64,000 bases of DNA from an uncultured Bacteroides sp. (GCA_944320865.1 CALUJC010000011.1:1-64000); one strand, 5' to 3'; shown: positions 45,973-56,602, numbered from the stretch's first letter. Translations and numbers: made by a program. Notes: generated by a model from the letters alone, not told the origin.

Positions 45973-48969
45973 ATGCAAAACGACAGGAAACTATTCCGGT
46001 TCCGGCTGTTCGCACTATTGGTCGGAATCTTGTGTGCGGCACATGTATTCGCACAGCAACAAATCACAGTACAAGGAGTTGTAAAAGATGAGACCGGCGA
46101 AGGCATTCCCGGTGCCAGTGTGATACAAGAAGGGACCTCGAACGGTGTTACCACCGACTTGGACGGCAAATTCACACTGACTGTACCCGAACGGTGTGAA
46201 ATCCAGATTTCCTACCTCGGCTACATGACCCAGCTCATCCCCATCAAAGGGCAAACCTCGCTGAACGTCACTTTGGAAGAAAACACGGAAATGCTAAGCG
46301 AAGTTGTGGTCATCGGTTACGGCAGTGTGGACAAGAAAGAGCTGACTTCGGCCGTGTCGCACGTATCCAGCAAAGACTTTCTGAACATCTCTGCTTCCGA
46401 CCCTGCCATGCAGATTCAAGGCAAAGTGGCCGGTGTATCTATTGAAAACCGTGGTTCGGGCGACCCTAACTCCAGTTCAAACATCCAGGTGCGTGGTCTT
46501 TCATCGCGCAGCGCAGGTACAGGCCCCCTCATCGTAATAGACGGCGTGCCGGGCGGTAACCTGCAAAACGTCAACAGCAACGACATTGCCTCTATCGACG
46601 TGCTGAAAGACGGAGCCGCCTCGGCCATCTATGGCACACGCGGTAGCAACGGCGTCATCCTTGTCACCACAAAGCAAGGCTCGAAAGACGGGTCTGTGCA
46701 CACTACCTACAACGGGTATGTTTCTGCCGACTTCATTGTCAACCCGATGAAAACCCTTACCGCCGAGCAATTCCGCCAATGGCGCGTACCGCAAGGCGGT
46801 GTCGACTATGGCGGCAATACGGACTGGATGGACGAAGTCAGCCAGACAGGCTTGGCTCATTCGCATGCCCTGACCGTGTCGGGCGGCAATGCGCAAAACA
46901 ATTATCGCGTGACAGTAGACATGCGCCAGGCACGAGGCATCGACCTGCGCTCCGACCGTAAGGAATGGGGTGCACGTGCCAGCTTTAACCACACTTCAAA
47001 AAATGGCCTCTTCAAGTTCTCGGCCAACATCGCCCCACGCTTTATCAACAAGAACAACGCCGACTGGGGTGTATTCGACGTGGCTTTGGTGGCCAACCCC
47101 ACCACACCGGTGCTCGACTCTTCCGACCCTACGGGAAACACCTACTACAACTTCCAAGGGCAGGACAACTACAACCCGGTGGAGAAACTGAAAAAAGAAA
47201 AGAGCTACGACGAGTCCAAATGGCTTGACTGGGATATTACTGCCAAACTGAACCTCCTGCCCTTGCTGGCACCGGGCAAAGCAGATAACCACTCATTGAC
47301 CACGCAAATAACCTTGGCCCAGCAAATCAATGACAACATGAATTACTGGTACGCCCCATCGACAATGACCACCCAAATCAATGCCGGACGCAAAGGCGAA
47401 GCCAAGCAATCGTACTCGAAAAACCGCCAAGAGAGTCTGGAGTGGCTGGTGAACTACAGTTTCCAAAAGGAAGACCACACCTTGCGCTTCATGGGAGGCT
47501 ACTCTTACCAATACTGGATGTACAACGGCTTGACGGGCGAAAACAAAGACTTCTCGTCCGACGCCTTCTTATGGAACAACCTGGGCAACGGTGAATACAT
47601 GCTGGAAGAAGGCCGTAACGGCATGAGCAGCTACCGCAATGACTCCAAGCTTATTGCCTTCTTCGGCCGCGTAAGCTACGACTGGAAACAACGCTACATG
47701 CTGACCGCTTCGTTGCGCTACGAAGGTTCGTCCAAGTTCGGCGTGAACAACAAATGGGGATTCTTCCCGGCTGTATCGGGCGGCTGGCGCATCAGCGATG
47801 AAGCCTTCATGGAAGACATACAATGGATTGACGACCTGAAAATCCGTGGCGACTTTGGCGTGACAGGTAACCAGAATTTCGACTCCTACAAGTCATTAGC
47901 CACTTACGGCGGTTTCGGTTGGCTTTACTACAACGGCAATTACTACCAGGTATGGGGTCCCGGCAAAAACGTCAATGCCAACCTGAAATGGGAAAAAGGC
48001 ATCAACTGGAACGTGGGCGTGGACTTCACGTTGTTCGACGGCATCCTCTCCGGGTCGCTCAACTACTACCACCGCAAGCAGCAAGACCTGCTGGGCGACT
48101 ACACCGTGCCTGTGCCTCCCTACTTGTTCGATACCACCTATGCCAACGTAGGTACCATGCGCAACACCGGTATCGAAATAGACCTGAACGTGCAGGCCGT
48201 CCGCACCAGGAACTTCACGTACGACATAGGCTTTGTAGGTGCCACGAACAACAACAAGTTTGTCAGCTTCTCCAACTCCGTCTATAAGGGCAACCCGTAT
48301 ATGGACGTCTGCGGCATGCCGGCCCCGAACATGCCCGGCAACCTGCAACGCATTCAAGAGGGCGAACGCATCGGAAACTTCCGCACCTACGCATATGCCG
48401 GCGTAGACGAAAACGGCAACTGGCTGGTGTGGAACAAAGACAACACCGAAAAGATTTCCATCCTCAACGCCCAGGAAGAAGACAAACGTATCACCGGCAA
48501 CGGCTTGCCCAAATTCACCGCTTCGCTTACCAACTCTTTTACCTGGAAGAACTGGGACTTGACCCTGTACTTCCGCGGCGCGTTCGGGTTCGACCTCTTC
48601 AACGTGCACGACCTTTACTATGGTCTGCAAAGCTCGAACAAGATTTCCAACGTGTTGCCCAAGGCCTACAAAGAGAATGCAGCCATCACCACCGGCGTCA
48701 ACGTGCTGACCGACTACTTCATAGAGCGCGGCGACTACGTGAAATTGGACCTCGTCACGCTGGGCTACACCTGGAACGTGGACAAGAAGTACCTGGAACG
48801 CATCCGCTTTTACCTGACCGGAAGGAATCTCCTTACCATCACCGGCTTCAACGGTGTAGACCCATCTACCTATCTTGTCAACGGCCTTACCCCGGGCACC
48901 CTCGGCGGAAGCCGCAATTATTATCCGTCTACCACCCAAATGATGTTTGGCGTGCAAGTAGATTTCTAA
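45973..48969 (+). CDS. SusC-like TonB-dependent transporter (pair 3)
   Basis: A 998-residue SusC family protein with a signal peptide (cleavage near HVFAQ), a carboxypeptidase-regulatory-like domain (VQGVVKDETGEGIPGASVI), TonB box (LSEVVVIGYGSVDKKELTSA), plug (IQVRGLSSRSAGTGPLIVID) and a barrel ending in DF. It is clearly different from SusC1 and SusC2, so it probably imports another glycan. It forms a small PUL with the DUF6377-type regulator and susD3, without any enzyme gene nearby. Confidence 0.96.
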   Translation: MQNDRKLFRFRLFALLVGILCAAHVFAQQQITVQGVVKDETGEGIPGASVIQEGTSNGVTTDLDGKFTLTVPERCEIQISYLGYMTQLIPIKGQTSLNVTLEENTEMLSEVVVIGYGSVDKKELTSAVSHVSSKDFLNISASDPAMQIQGKVAGVSIENRGSGDPNSSSNIQVRGLSSRSAGTGPLIVIDGVPGGNLQNVNSNDIASIDVLKDGAASAIYGTRGSNGVILVTTKQGSKDGSVHTTYNGYVSADFIVNPMKTLTAEQFRQWRVPQGGVDYGGNTDWMDEVSQTGLAHSHALTVSGGNAQNNYRVTVDMRQARGIDLRSDRKEWGARASFNHTSKNGLFKFSANIAPRFINKNNADWGVFDVALVANPTTPVLDSSDPTGNTYYNFQGQDNYNPVEKLKKEKSYDESKWLDWDITAKLNLLPLLAPGKADNHSLTTQITLAQQINDNMNYWYAPSTMTTQINAGRKGEAKQSYSKNRQESLEWLVNYSFQKEDHTLRFMGGYSYQYWMYNGLTGENKDFSSDAFLWNNLGNGEYMLEEGRNGMSSYRNDSKLIAFFGRVSYDWKQRYMLTASLRYEGSSKFGVNNKWGFFPAVSGGWRISDEAFMEDIQWIDDLKIRGDFGVTGNQNFDSYKSLATYGGFGWLYYNGNYYQVWGPGKNVNANLKWEKGINWNVGVDFTLFDGILSGSLNYYHRKQQDLLGDYTVPVPPYLFDTTYANVGTMRNTGIEIDLNVQAVRTRNFTYDIGFVGATNNNKFVSFSNSVYKGNPYMDVCGMPAPNMPGNLQRIQEGERIGNFRTYAYAGVDENGNWLVWNKDNTEKISILNAQEEDKRITGNGLPKFTASLTNSFTWKNWDLTLYFRGAFGFDLFNVHDLYYGLQSSNKISNVLPKAYKENAAITTGVNVLTDYFIERGDYVKLDLVTLGYTWNVDKKYLERIRFYLTGRNLLTITGFNGVDPSTYLVNGLTPGTLGGSRNYYPSTTQMMFGVQVDF

Positions 48970-49002
48970 GTACACAATCAACTGACTAATAAAATATAAG
49001 CC

Positions 49003-50754
49003 ATGAAACTGAAAACAATAATAAGCACCCTGTTTGCCGGGACGGCCTTGCTGACGACCGTACCCGCTTGTACCGACCTGACGGAAACCGTCTACGACCA
49101 GACAGTTACCGCCAACTACTACCAGACGCACGATGACGTCATCCGCGCCTACCTGCGCCCGTTCGAGCACGGGTTCTGGTCGATTACCAGCACCTACCGC
49201 CTGCAAGAACTCACTGCCGACCAGATAGGTACATGGGAACGCGACGGATGGTGGTATGACGGAGGCCAATGGGAACGCCTGCACGACCACACATGGGGAT
49301 TGGAAGGCGGCGAGGCTGACATTATTACCGGCTGCTGGAACGGATTTTTCCAAGGCATCGGACAATGCAACTCTGTAGTAGAGGACTTCGCGCGCCTGAA
49401 CCCCGAGCAATTCGGCTTTACCGAGGAAGAATTTGCCGACATCGAGTCGCAGATACACGTCATGCGCGCCTGGTTCTACATCCGCGCCCTTGACCTTTTC
49501 CGCCATTTGCCGCTGATTGTGAGCTTCAGCGACCAATCGCAGAACTCCCAAGGCCAACTGCCTCCGCAGGAAATCTTCAATTTCATCGAAAAAGAGCTGC
49601 TGGAAGCCTTGCCCAAGCTGCCGGTAAAGGAAGGCATGTCGGGCAACGGCATGCAGCAGGGACAGTGGAACCAGGCATCGGCAGCCGCCTTGTTGGTGCG
49701 CCTTTACCTCAATGCCGAAAAGTGGACGGGGCAGCCACGCTATGAAGATTGCGCCCGCATGGCACAGGACATCATCGACGGCAAATACGGATATTATGCC
49801 TTGGACGAGAACTGGTACGACCCCTTCGACTGGGACAATGAGACCTCCAACGAAATCATCTTTGCCTATACCTCCAGTTATGGCTACAACCACTGGCACA
49901 TGACCGACGACATGTATTGGTGGGGAGTCCCGTCCAACGCCAGCTACTACTTCGGCTTCACGGACTGGGGAAACATGAACCCCGGCCGGGCCATACAACC
50001 CGGGCGCGATGTAGACGGAAACCTTTATGACTTCGACTTGGGCACACCCATCCCCAATTTCCAAAAGTATCCGGAAGATTTCCGCCTGAAGAAATACGTC
50101 AACCTGCCCGGCGAGAGCCAGCGCGAAGGCATGTTCCTTTATGGCTACCTGCCCTATGCCGACGGCTCGGGCGAATACGTCAAGTCGCCCGTGGGCAACT
50201 ACGTGCTGTACCTGCGCGACCAGGTAGGACGGTTTGAAGACGCCGAGCCGGGCACCATCATCGACGACAAGGAGTCCAGCATCACCCATGGCGACATGAA
50301 CTCGGGCTGGTGCTGCGTCAAGTACCCCATTTACCGGAACGGCGACCCCGGTGCCATGGAGTCCGACTACGCCGAAATCCGCCTGGCCGAGATATACTAC
50401 ACACTGGCTGAATGCAAGTTCCGCCAAGGCGATGTGGAAGGCGCAGGCACCCTGCTCAACGCCGTGCGTAAACGCAACTACCCCGAAAGCACCTGGACCG
50501 ACTACCTGTACCGGCCCGAAGGCAACGTGCAGCTCACCGAAGACGAACTGCTGGACGAATGGGGACGCGAATTCCTGAACGAATCGCGACGCCGCACCGA
50601 CCTCTGCCGCTGGAACAAATTCAGCTCGTCCACCTGGTGGGACAAGCAGCCCGATGCCGACAACCACACCGACATCTTCATCCTCACGCAAAAAATCTTG
50701 GGCGCCAACCCCAACCTGGTGCAGAACCCAGGCTATCCCGACATTGCACGCTAA
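49003..50754 (+). CDS. SusD-like lipoprotein (pair 3)
   Basis: A 583-residue RagB/SusD family protein 33 nt after susC3, with a lipoprotein signal (TTVPAC, Cys near residue 23). Features include the start TETVYDQTVTANYYQT, the central IHVMRAWFYIRALDLFRHLP, the ISLAE-like YAEIRLAEIYYTLAECKF, the C-terminal GREFLNESRRRTDLCRW and the ending LVQNPGYPDIAR. Surface-binding partner of SusC3. Confidence 0.94.
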   Translation: MKLKTIISTLFAGTALLTTVPACTDLTETVYDQTVTANYYQTHDDVIRAYLRPFEHGFWSITSTYRLQELTADQIGTWERDGWWYDGGQWERLHDHTWGLEGGEADIITGCWNGFFQGIGQCNSVVEDFARLNPEQFGFTEEEFADIESQIHVMRAWFYIRALDLFRHLPLIVSFSDQSQNSQGQLPPQEIFNFIEKELLEALPKLPVKEGMSGNGMQQGQWNQASAAALLVRLYLNAEKWTGQPRYEDCARMAQDIIDGKYGYYALDENWYDPFDWDNETSNEIIFAYTSSYGYNHWHMTDDMYWWGVPSNASYYFGFTDWGNMNPGRAIQPGRDVDGNLYDFDLGTPIPNFQKYPEDFRLKKYVNLPGESQREGMFLYGYLPYADGSGEYVKSPVGNYVLYLRDQVGRFEDAEPGTIIDDKESSITHGDMNSGWCCVKYPIYRNGDPGAMESDYAEIRLAEIYYTLAECKFRQGDVEGAGTLLNAVRKRNYPESTWTDYLYRPEGNVQLTEDELLDEWGREFLNESRRRTDLCRWNKFSSSTWWDKQPDADNHTDIFILTQKILGANPNLVQNPGYPDIAR

Positions 50755-50852
50755 CCCTCATGCCGATTGGAACCGGTGTGATGGAAAACAGACTCAACTA
50801 ACATTCTGGACACTTCATATCGTTTAACGATTGAGAGTGACTATTCACGGCC

Positions 50853-50903
50853 GAATACCCGCTTTTCCGCTTTTTTCAAAGCAGGAAGCGGGTATTCCTT
50901 TAT
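50853..50903 (+). terminator. Hairpin terminator after susD3
   Basis: GAATACCCGCTT (50853-50864) pairs with AAGCGGGTATTC (50886-50897), 12 bp, followed by CTTTAT. Confidence 0.6.
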
Positions 50904-50935
50904 CGCATCACCGGCCATATACAACCGCCGTGCCA

Positions 50936-51001
50936 GCCTTCCAACGCCAGCAAGCGAGCCTTCCAACGCCAGCAAGCGGGCGTTTCAACGCCAGCACGCA
51001 G
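50936..51001. repeat. Three 22-bp tandem repeats before rimP
   Basis: The unit GCCTTCCAACGCCAGCAAGC plus 2 nt begins at 50936, 50958 and 50980, with the third copy slightly diverged. There are no spacers, so it is not a CRISPR array. Confidence 0.6.
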
Positions 51002-51054
51002 GCTGTCCACAACGAAACCCTTAAATAAAAAACCTCTTTTTTCTTGCCTAATAT

Positions 51055-51085
51055 TTTGCAGACGAACAGATTATTTATATCTTTG
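51055..51085 (+). promoter_or_regulatory. Promoter of the rimP-nusA-infB operon
   Basis: TTTG (51055-51058) and TATCTTTG (51078-51085) are exactly 19 nt apart, a perfect match to the Bacteroidetes consensus. The rimP ATG is about 72 nt downstream. Confidence 0.8.
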
Positions 51086-51156
51086 CAAGCGAAATGGATG
51101 ATAAGGTGGAGGGGCAGCGAGGCTCCTCCTTTTTTATTCCCAACGTTAATCTTTGT

Positions 51157-51624
51157 ATGATAGAAAAGAAAACCGTTTGTCAGATTGTCGATGAGTGGCT
51201 GGAAGGGAAAGACTATTTCCTGGTAGAAGTGAACATCAGCCCCGACAACAAAATCACCGTGGAGATAGACCACAAAGAGGGAGTATGGATTGAAGACTGC
51301 GTAGAACTGAGCCGCTACATCGAGTCGAAACTGAACCGCGAAGACGAAGATTACGAGCTGGAAGTAGGCTCGGCAGGCATCGGACAACCGTTCAAGGTGC
51401 TGCAGCAATACCTCAACCACATCGGTGAAGAGGTGGAAGTGCTTACCAAAGACGGACGCAAACTGACGGGACAACTGAAAGAGGCCGACGACCGGCACTT
51501 TACTGTCACCATCCAGAAAAAAGTGAAAGAAGAAGGCGCCAAACGTCCCAAATGGGTAGACGAAGACCTGGCCTTCGCATACGATGAAATAAAATATACC
51601 AAATATTTAATTAGCTTTAAATAA
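51157..51624 (+). CDS. rimP: Ribosome maturation factor RimP
   Basis: I choose the ATG at 51157 (155 residues) because the family-like sequence starts there; the frame is open from 51094. RimP helps assemble the 30S subunit. Typical features are the N-terminal domain with a DCVELSRYIESKL stretch and VGSAGIGQPF, and the C-terminal Sm-like domain with TGQLKEADDRHFTV. It is the first gene of the usual rimP-nusA-infB operon. Confidence 0.93.
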   Translation: MIEKKTVCQIVDEWLEGKDYFLVEVNISPDNKITVEIDHKEGVWIEDCVELSRYIESKLNREDEDYELEVGSAGIGQPFKVLQQYLNHIGEEVEVLTKDGRKLTGQLKEADDRHFTVTIQKKVKEEGAKRPKWVDEDLAFAYDEIKYTKYLISFK

Positions 51625-51635
51625 ACCCACCAGCC

Positions 51636-52895
51636 ATGGCAAAGAAAGAAGAAACTGTCAGCTTAGTAGATACATTTGCAGAGTTTAAAGAACTGAAGAA
51701 CATCGACCGCCCCACAATGGTAAGCGTGCTGGAAGAATCATTCCGCAGCGTCATCGCCAAAATGTTCGGCACGGACGAAAACTATGACGTCATCGTGAAC
51801 CCTGACAAAGGTGACTTCGAAATATGGCGCAACCGCGAGGTAGTGGCCGATGAAGACCTGGAGAACCCCAACCTGCAAATCCCGCTGAGCGAAGCGCAGA
51901 AAATTGACGCTTCTTACGAAGTAGGCGAAGAAGTGACGGACGAAGTGAACTTTGCCAAATTCGGGCGACGCGCCATCCTGAACCTCCGCCAAACACTGGC
52001 TTCCAAAATACTGGAGCTGGAAAAAGACAGCTTATACAATAAATATATCGACAAGGTAGGCACCATCATCAACGCCGAGGTGTACCAGATATGGAAAAAA
52101 GAAATACTGCTGCTCGACGACGAAGGAAACGAACTGCTGCTGCCCAAGACGGAGCAGATACCCAGCGACTTCTACCGCAAAGGCGAAACGGCACGCGCCG
52201 TGGTGGCACGGGTGGACAACAAGAACAACAACCCGAAAATCATACTGAGCCGCACGTCGCCCGTGTTCCTGCAAAGGCTGTTCGAGATGGAAGTACCCGA
52301 AATCAACGATGGCCTCATCACCATCAAGAAGATAGCCCGCATCCCCGGCGAACGCGCCAAGATTGCCGTAGAGAGCTATGACGACCGCATCGACCCCGTA
52401 GGCGCCTGCGTGGGCGTGAAGGGTAGCCGCATACACGGCATCGTGCGCGAGCTGCGCAACGAAAACATCGACGTCATCAACTACACGTCCAACATACAGC
52501 TGTTCATCCAGCGCGCCCTCAGCCCTGCACACATTTCTTCCATCCGCCTGAACGAGGAAGAACGCAAGGCAGAAGTATTCCTCAAACCCGAAGAAGTATC
52601 CCTGGCCATCGGTAAGGGCGGCTTGAACATCAAGTTGGCCAGCATGCTGACGGAATACACTATCGACGTGTTCCGCGAACTGGATGACAACGCCGAGGAC
52701 GAAGACATCTATCTGGACGAATTCCGCGACGAAATCGAGGGATGGGTCATCGACGCCATCAAGGGCATCGGCATCGACACGGCCAAAGCAGCACTCAACG
52801 CACCCCGCGAAATGCTGATTGAACAGGCCGACCTGGAAGAAGAAACCGTAGACGAGGTGCTGCGCATATTGAAAAAAGAATTTGAAGAAGATTAA
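51636..52895 (+). CDS. nusA: Transcription termination/antitermination factor NusA
   Basis: A 419-residue protein with the NusA N-terminal domain, an S1-like domain (about 135-205) and two KH domains (DPVGACVGVKGSRIHGIVRE and LAIGKGGLNIKLAS). It ends with an acidic tail typical of Bacteroidetes NusA. It binds RNA polymerase and nascent RNA to tune pausing and termination. It starts 11 nt after rimP and is followed 9 nt later by infB. Confidence 0.97.
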   Translation: MAKKEETVSLVDTFAEFKELKNIDRPTMVSVLEESFRSVIAKMFGTDENYDVIVNPDKGDFEIWRNREVVADEDLENPNLQIPLSEAQKIDASYEVGEEVTDEVNFAKFGRRAILNLRQTLASKILELEKDSLYNKYIDKVGTIINAEVYQIWKKEILLLDDEGNELLLPKTEQIPSDFYRKGETARAVVARVDNKNNNPKIILSRTSPVFLQRLFEMEVPEINDGLITIKKIARIPGERAKIAVESYDDRIDPVGACVGVKGSRIHGIVRELRNENIDVINYTSNIQLFIQRALSPAHISSIRLNEEERKAEVFLKPEEVSLAIGKGGLNIKLASMLTEYTIDVFRELDDNAEDEDIYLDEFRDEIEGWVIDAIKGIGIDTAKAALNAPREMLIEQADLEEETVDEVLRILKKEFEED

Positions 52896-52904
52896 TAGCA
52901 ATAT

Positions 52905-55889
52905 ATGACGATAAGGTTAAACAAAGTAACGAGAGACTTGAATGTAGGAATCACTACGGCTGTCGAGTTCCTGCAAAAGAAGGGGTTTACCGTGGAGGCA
53001 AACCCCAACACGAAGATTACCGACGAGCAGTTTGAGATGCTCAAAAAAGAGTTCAGCACGGATAAGGACCTGAAGATAAAATCCGAACGCTTCAGCCAGG
53101 AACGTCAAAACAAAGAACGCAATAAAGCCTCGGTTTCCATAGAAGGCTATGGCAACGAGGAGCAGGAACACGCCAAGGTGGAAGAAATCAAGACTGTGAT
53201 TCCCGAAGACGTGCGCCCCAAGTTCAAGCCGGTAGGAAAGATTGATTTGGACAAGCTGAACCACAAGCATACAGAAGTGTCCGAACCACAAGAAGAAACC
53301 GCACCCCAGACAGAGGAACCGGCAGAAGAAAAGCCGGCGGAGACTCCTGTCGCAACAACTCCAGAACCCGAAGCGCCGGCTACACCCGAGCCAGTGGTTA
53401 CGGAACCGGTGTCCGAGCCTGAGGTACAGACACCTGTAGAAGAGGAAACGTCAGCTGAAACCTTTGAAACAGAGCATACTGAAGCCGAAGAAACCGCAGA
53501 GGACAAAACTGTTCACACACCAGCAAACGAAGAGACACAGACAGCCGAAACGACAAAAGAAGAGAAAAAAGAAGAAGAAATATTCAAGTTGCATAAGCCT
53601 GAGTTCGTATCCAGAATTAACGTTATCGGTCAGATAGACTTGGCAGCCCTCAACCAATCCACACGTCCTAAAAAGAAATCGAAAGAAGAAAAACGTAAGG
53701 AACGTGAGGAAAAAGAAAAACAACGCCAAGACCAAAAGAAACTCATGAAAGAAGCCATCATCAAGGAAATACGCCGTGAAGATGGCAAAAACAAAGACTT
53801 GAGAGACGGAGAAGAAGGCAACGGAAAGAAGAAGCGTGTCCGCATCAACAAGGAAAAGGTGGACATCAGCAATGCTTCCAACTTCCAGCGCAACGACCGC
53901 TCGAAAAACAATGCCCCTGGAGGCAATCCGGCAGGCTCCGGCAAGAAGAACAAAGACCGCTTCAAGAAGCCTGTCATCAAGCAGGAAGTGAGCGAGGAAG
54001 ACGTGGCCAAGCAGGTAAAGGAAACCTTGGCACGCCTCACCGCGAAGGGCAAGAACAAGGCCGCGAAGTACCGCAAGGAGAAACGTGAACTGGATGCCGA
54101 ACGCCGCCAGGAACTGGAAAGCCAGGAACAGGCCGAAAGCAAGGTGCTGAAGCTGACGGAGTTCGTGACGGCCAACGAACTGGCCAGCATGATGAACGTC
54201 CCCGTGACGCAGGTCATCGGTACGTGCATGAGCGTGGGCATTATGGTATCCATCAACCAGCGCCTGGATGCAGAGACCATCAACCTGGTGGCCGAGGAGT
54301 TCGGCTTCAAGACGGAATACATCAGCGCCGAGGTGGCACAGGCCATCGTTGAGGAAGCCGATGCCGAAGAAGACCTGCAGCCGCGTGCCCCGATTGTGAC
54401 GGTGATGGGACACGTAGACCACGGTAAGACATCCTTGCTGGACTACATCCGCAAGTCCAACGTCATTGCGGGCGAGGCAGGCGGCATCACGCAGCACATC
54501 GGTGCTTACCACGTGACGCTGGAAGACGGTCGCAAGATTACCTTCCTCGACACGCCGGGTCACGAAGCCTTCACCGCCATGCGTGCCCGTGGTGCCAAGG
54601 TGACGGACGTGGTTATCGTCATCGTGGCAGCCGACGACAACGTCATGCCGCAGACCAAGGAGGCCATCAACCATGCCATGGCCGCAGGCGTGCCCATCGT
54701 ATTCGCCATCAACAAGATAGACAAGCCGGCTGCCAACCCGGACAAGATAAAGGAGGAACTGGCCAACATGAACTACCTCATCGAGGAATGGGGCGGCAAG
54801 TACCAGTCGCAGGACATCTCCGCCAAGAAGGGCATCGGTGTCAACGAACTGCTGGAGAAGGTGTTGCTGGAGGCTGAGATGCTCGACCTGAAGGCCAACC
54901 CCAACCGCCGTGCCACGGGTTCCATCATCGAGTCGTCGCTTGACAAGGGTCGCGGTTACGTGGCCACGGTGCTCGTATCCAACGGTACGCTCCGGGTGGG
55001 CGACATCGTATTGGCCGGCACGCACTACGGCAAGGTGAAAGCCATGTTCAACGAGCGCAACCAGCGCATGAAGGAGGCCGGCCCGTCCGAACCCGCCCTC
55101 ATCCTGGGCCTGAACGGTGCGCCCGCCGCCGGTGACACGTTCCACGTCATCGAGACGGAGCAGGAGGCACGCGAGATTGCAAATAAACGCGAACAACTGC
55201 AACGCGAACAGGGCCTGCGCACGCAGAAGATGCTGACCCTGGACGAAGTGGGCCGCCGACTGGCCTTGGGCGACTTCCACGAACTGAACATCATCGTCAA
55301 GGGCGACGTGGACGGTTCGGTAGAGGCGTTGAGCGACTCGCTCATCAAGCTCTCCACGGAGCAGATACAGGTGAACGTCATCCACAAGGGCGTGGGACAG
55401 ATTTCGGAGAGCGACGTATCGCTGGCCGCCGCATCCGATGCCATCATCGTGGGCTTCCAGGTACGTCCGTCGGGTGGTGCCGCCAAACTGGCCGAGCAGG
55501 AAGGCGTGGATATCCGCAAGTACTCCATCATCTACGACGCCATCGAGGAGGTGAAGGCCGCCATGGAGGGCATGCTTGCCCCGACGCTGAAGGAGCAGGT
55601 GACCGCCACTATCGAGGTGCGCGAGGTGTTCAACATCAGCAAGGTGGGCCAAGTGGCCGGCGCCATGGTGAAGACGGGCAAGGTGAAACGCACCGACAAG
55701 GCGCGCCTCATCCGCGACGGCATCGTGGTCTACACCGGCGCCATCAACGCCCTGAAGCGCTTCAAGGATGACGTGAAGGAAGTCGGCACCAACTTCGAGT
55801 GCGGTATCAGCCTGACCAACTGCAATGACATCAAGGTGGGCGACGTCATCGAGACCTACGAAGAGGTGGAGGTGAAGCAGACGCTGTAA
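52905..55889 (+). CDS. infB: Translation initiation factor IF-2
   Basis: A 994-residue IF-2. It has an N-terminal IF2_N-type domain ([20 protein letters not shown]), then a long charged, Pro/Glu- and Lys-rich linker to about residue 410, a second N2-like region, and the GTPase domain with G1 GHVDHGKTS (from residue 502), G3 DTPGH and G4 NKID. Domains II-IV follow to the end. It brings initiator tRNA to the 30S subunit. The start is placed at 52905, the first in-frame ATG after nusA. Confidence 0.98.
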   Translation: MTIRLNKVTRDLNVGITTAVEFLQKKGFTVEANPNTKITDEQFEMLKKEFSTDKDLKIKSERFSQERQNKERNKASVSIEGYGNEEQEHAKVEEIKTVIPEDVRPKFKPVGKIDLDKLNHKHTEVSEPQEETAPQTEEPAEEKPAETPVATTPEPEAPATPEPVVTEPVSEPEVQTPVEEETSAETFETEHTEAEETAEDKTVHTPANEETQTAETTKEEKKEEEIFKLHKPEFVSRINVIGQIDLAALNQSTRPKKKSKEEKRKEREEKEKQRQDQKKLMKEAIIKEIRREDGKNKDLRDGEEGNGKKKRVRINKEKVDISNASNFQRNDRSKNNAPGGNPAGSGKKNKDRFKKPVIKQEVSEEDVAKQVKETLARLTAKGKNKAAKYRKEKRELDAERRQELESQEQAESKVLKLTEFVTANELASMMNVPVTQVIGTCMSVGIMVSINQRLDAETINLVAEEFGFKTEYISAEVAQAIVEEADAEEDLQPRAPIVTVMGHVDHGKTSLLDYIRKSNVIAGEAGGITQHIGAYHVTLEDGRKITFLDTPGHEAFTAMRARGAKVTDVVIVIVAADDNVMPQTKEAINHAMAAGVPIVFAINKIDKPAANPDKIKEELANMNYLIEEWGGKYQSQDISAKKGIGVNELLEKVLLEAEMLDLKANPNRRATGSIIESSLDKGRGYVATVLVSNGTLRVGDIVLAGTHYGKVKAMFNERNQRMKEAGPSEPALILGLNGAPAAGDTFHVIETEQEAREIANKREQLQREQGLRTQKMLTLDEVGRRLALGDFHELNIIVKGDVDGSVEALSDSLIKLSTEQIQVNVIHKGVGQISESDVSLAAASDAIIVGFQVRPSGGAAKLAEQEGVDIRKYSIIYDAIEEVKAAMEGMLAPTLKEQVTATIEVREVFNISKVGQVAGAMVKTGKVKRTDKARLIRDGIVVYTGAINALKRFKDDVKEVGTNFECGISLTNCNDIKVGDVIETYEEVEVKQTL

Positions 55890-55900
55890 AGGTATGCAAA

Positions 55901-55935
55901 CAAGTTCAAGATGCCAGATTAGCATCTTGAACTTG
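55901..55935 (+). terminator. 14-bp hairpin after infB
   Basis: CAAGTTCAAGATGC (55901-55914) pairs perfectly with GCATCTTGAACTTG (55922-55935) around a 7-nt loop. There is no T-run, so read-through to the next genes is possible. Confidence 0.55.
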
Positions 55936-55960
55936 GAATAACGTGAAGGCAAATCTATAT

Positions 55961-55968
55961 AAAGGAGG
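55961..55968 (+). promoter_or_regulatory. Strong Shine-Dalgarno sequence of the antitoxin gene
   Basis: AAAGGAGG lies 8 nt before the ATG at 55977. Such strong ribosome-binding sites are uncommon in this window and support this start. Confidence 0.6.
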
Positions 55969-55976
55969 ACTGACCC

Positions 55977-56273
55977 ATGACAACCATGAACCTGAATGCG
56001 GAACTCTTCCGCGAGTTAAGTTACATTGCAGACAATGAAAGCAGCATGAAGAAACTGTTGGCGTTTGTCAAGAAACTGGTGGCGCAGCAAAGCAAGACTG
56101 CTGCCGCTCCGACTTCTTATGTCGTGTCCGAAGAAACGGTGCCCTACCACCGCCTGACCCGCGAGGAGCAGATTGCCGAAGTGAACGAGATGTGCGAGGA
56201 AATCAAGCTGATACGGGCTGGGAAGCTGGAGGGACAAACGTGGGAGGACTTCAAACATGAACTACACGGTTAA
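55977..56273 (+). CDS. Probable antitoxin of a RelE-type toxin-antitoxin pair
   Basis: A 98-residue, mostly helical, acidic protein without a clear DNA-binding motif that I can name. Its gene overlaps the next (toxin) gene by 17 nt, the usual arrangement for type II systems. The C-terminal half (LTREEQIAEVNEMCEEIKLI) is charged and could wrap around the toxin. It lies between infB and cvpA, so the pair may have inserted in a conserved housekeeping region. Confidence 0.7.
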   Translation: MTTMNLNAELFRELSYIADNESSMKKLLAFVKKLVAQQSKTAAAPTSYVVSEETVPYHRLTREEQIAEVNEMCEEIKLIRAGKLEGQTWEDFKHELHG

Positions 56274-56598
56274 GCTGTACGACACGTTTAAGAAGCAGTT
56301 CAAGCGGCTGTACAAGCGGTATCGGTCGCTGGAGGCTGATACTGACTTGTTGGTTGAAAGCCTCTTGCAGAATCCTTATCAAGGCGCCGACCTCGGCCGT
56401 GGCCTCCGCAAAGTCCGCATGACCATCTCCGCCAAAGGCAAGGGCAAGAGCGGCGGAGCCAGGGTCATCACCCTCATACTGGCTTATAGCGAGGAGGAAG
56501 CGGAGATAGGCCTGCTCTACATCTACGACAAGTCCGAGCGCGAGTCGCTTACCGACAGCGAATTGATGGAACTGTTGCGCCGCAACGATATTATATAA
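56257..56598 (+). CDS. RelE/ParE-superfamily toxin
   Basis: A 113-residue basic protein with a RelE-like start (YTVKLYDTFKKQFKRLYKRY), a Leu/Asn-Pro turn (LLQNPYQGADLGRGLRKVRM), and a beta-rich C-terminal half (GGARVITLILAYSEE, LLYIYDKSERESLTD). RelE-type toxins are usually ribosome-dependent mRNA nucleases; this activity is inferred from family only. Encoded just after its antitoxin with overlap. Confidence 0.8.
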   Translation: MNYTVKLYDTFKKQFKRLYKRYRSLEADTDLLVESLLQNPYQGADLGRGLRKVRMTISAKGKGKSGGARVITLILAYSEEEAEIGLLYIYDKSERESLTDSELMELLRRNDII

Positions 56599-56602
56599 CC
56601 CC

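Noticed and set aside
50936..51001. Possible CRISPR array
   Set aside because: Direct repeats abut without spacers, and no cas genes are nearby.
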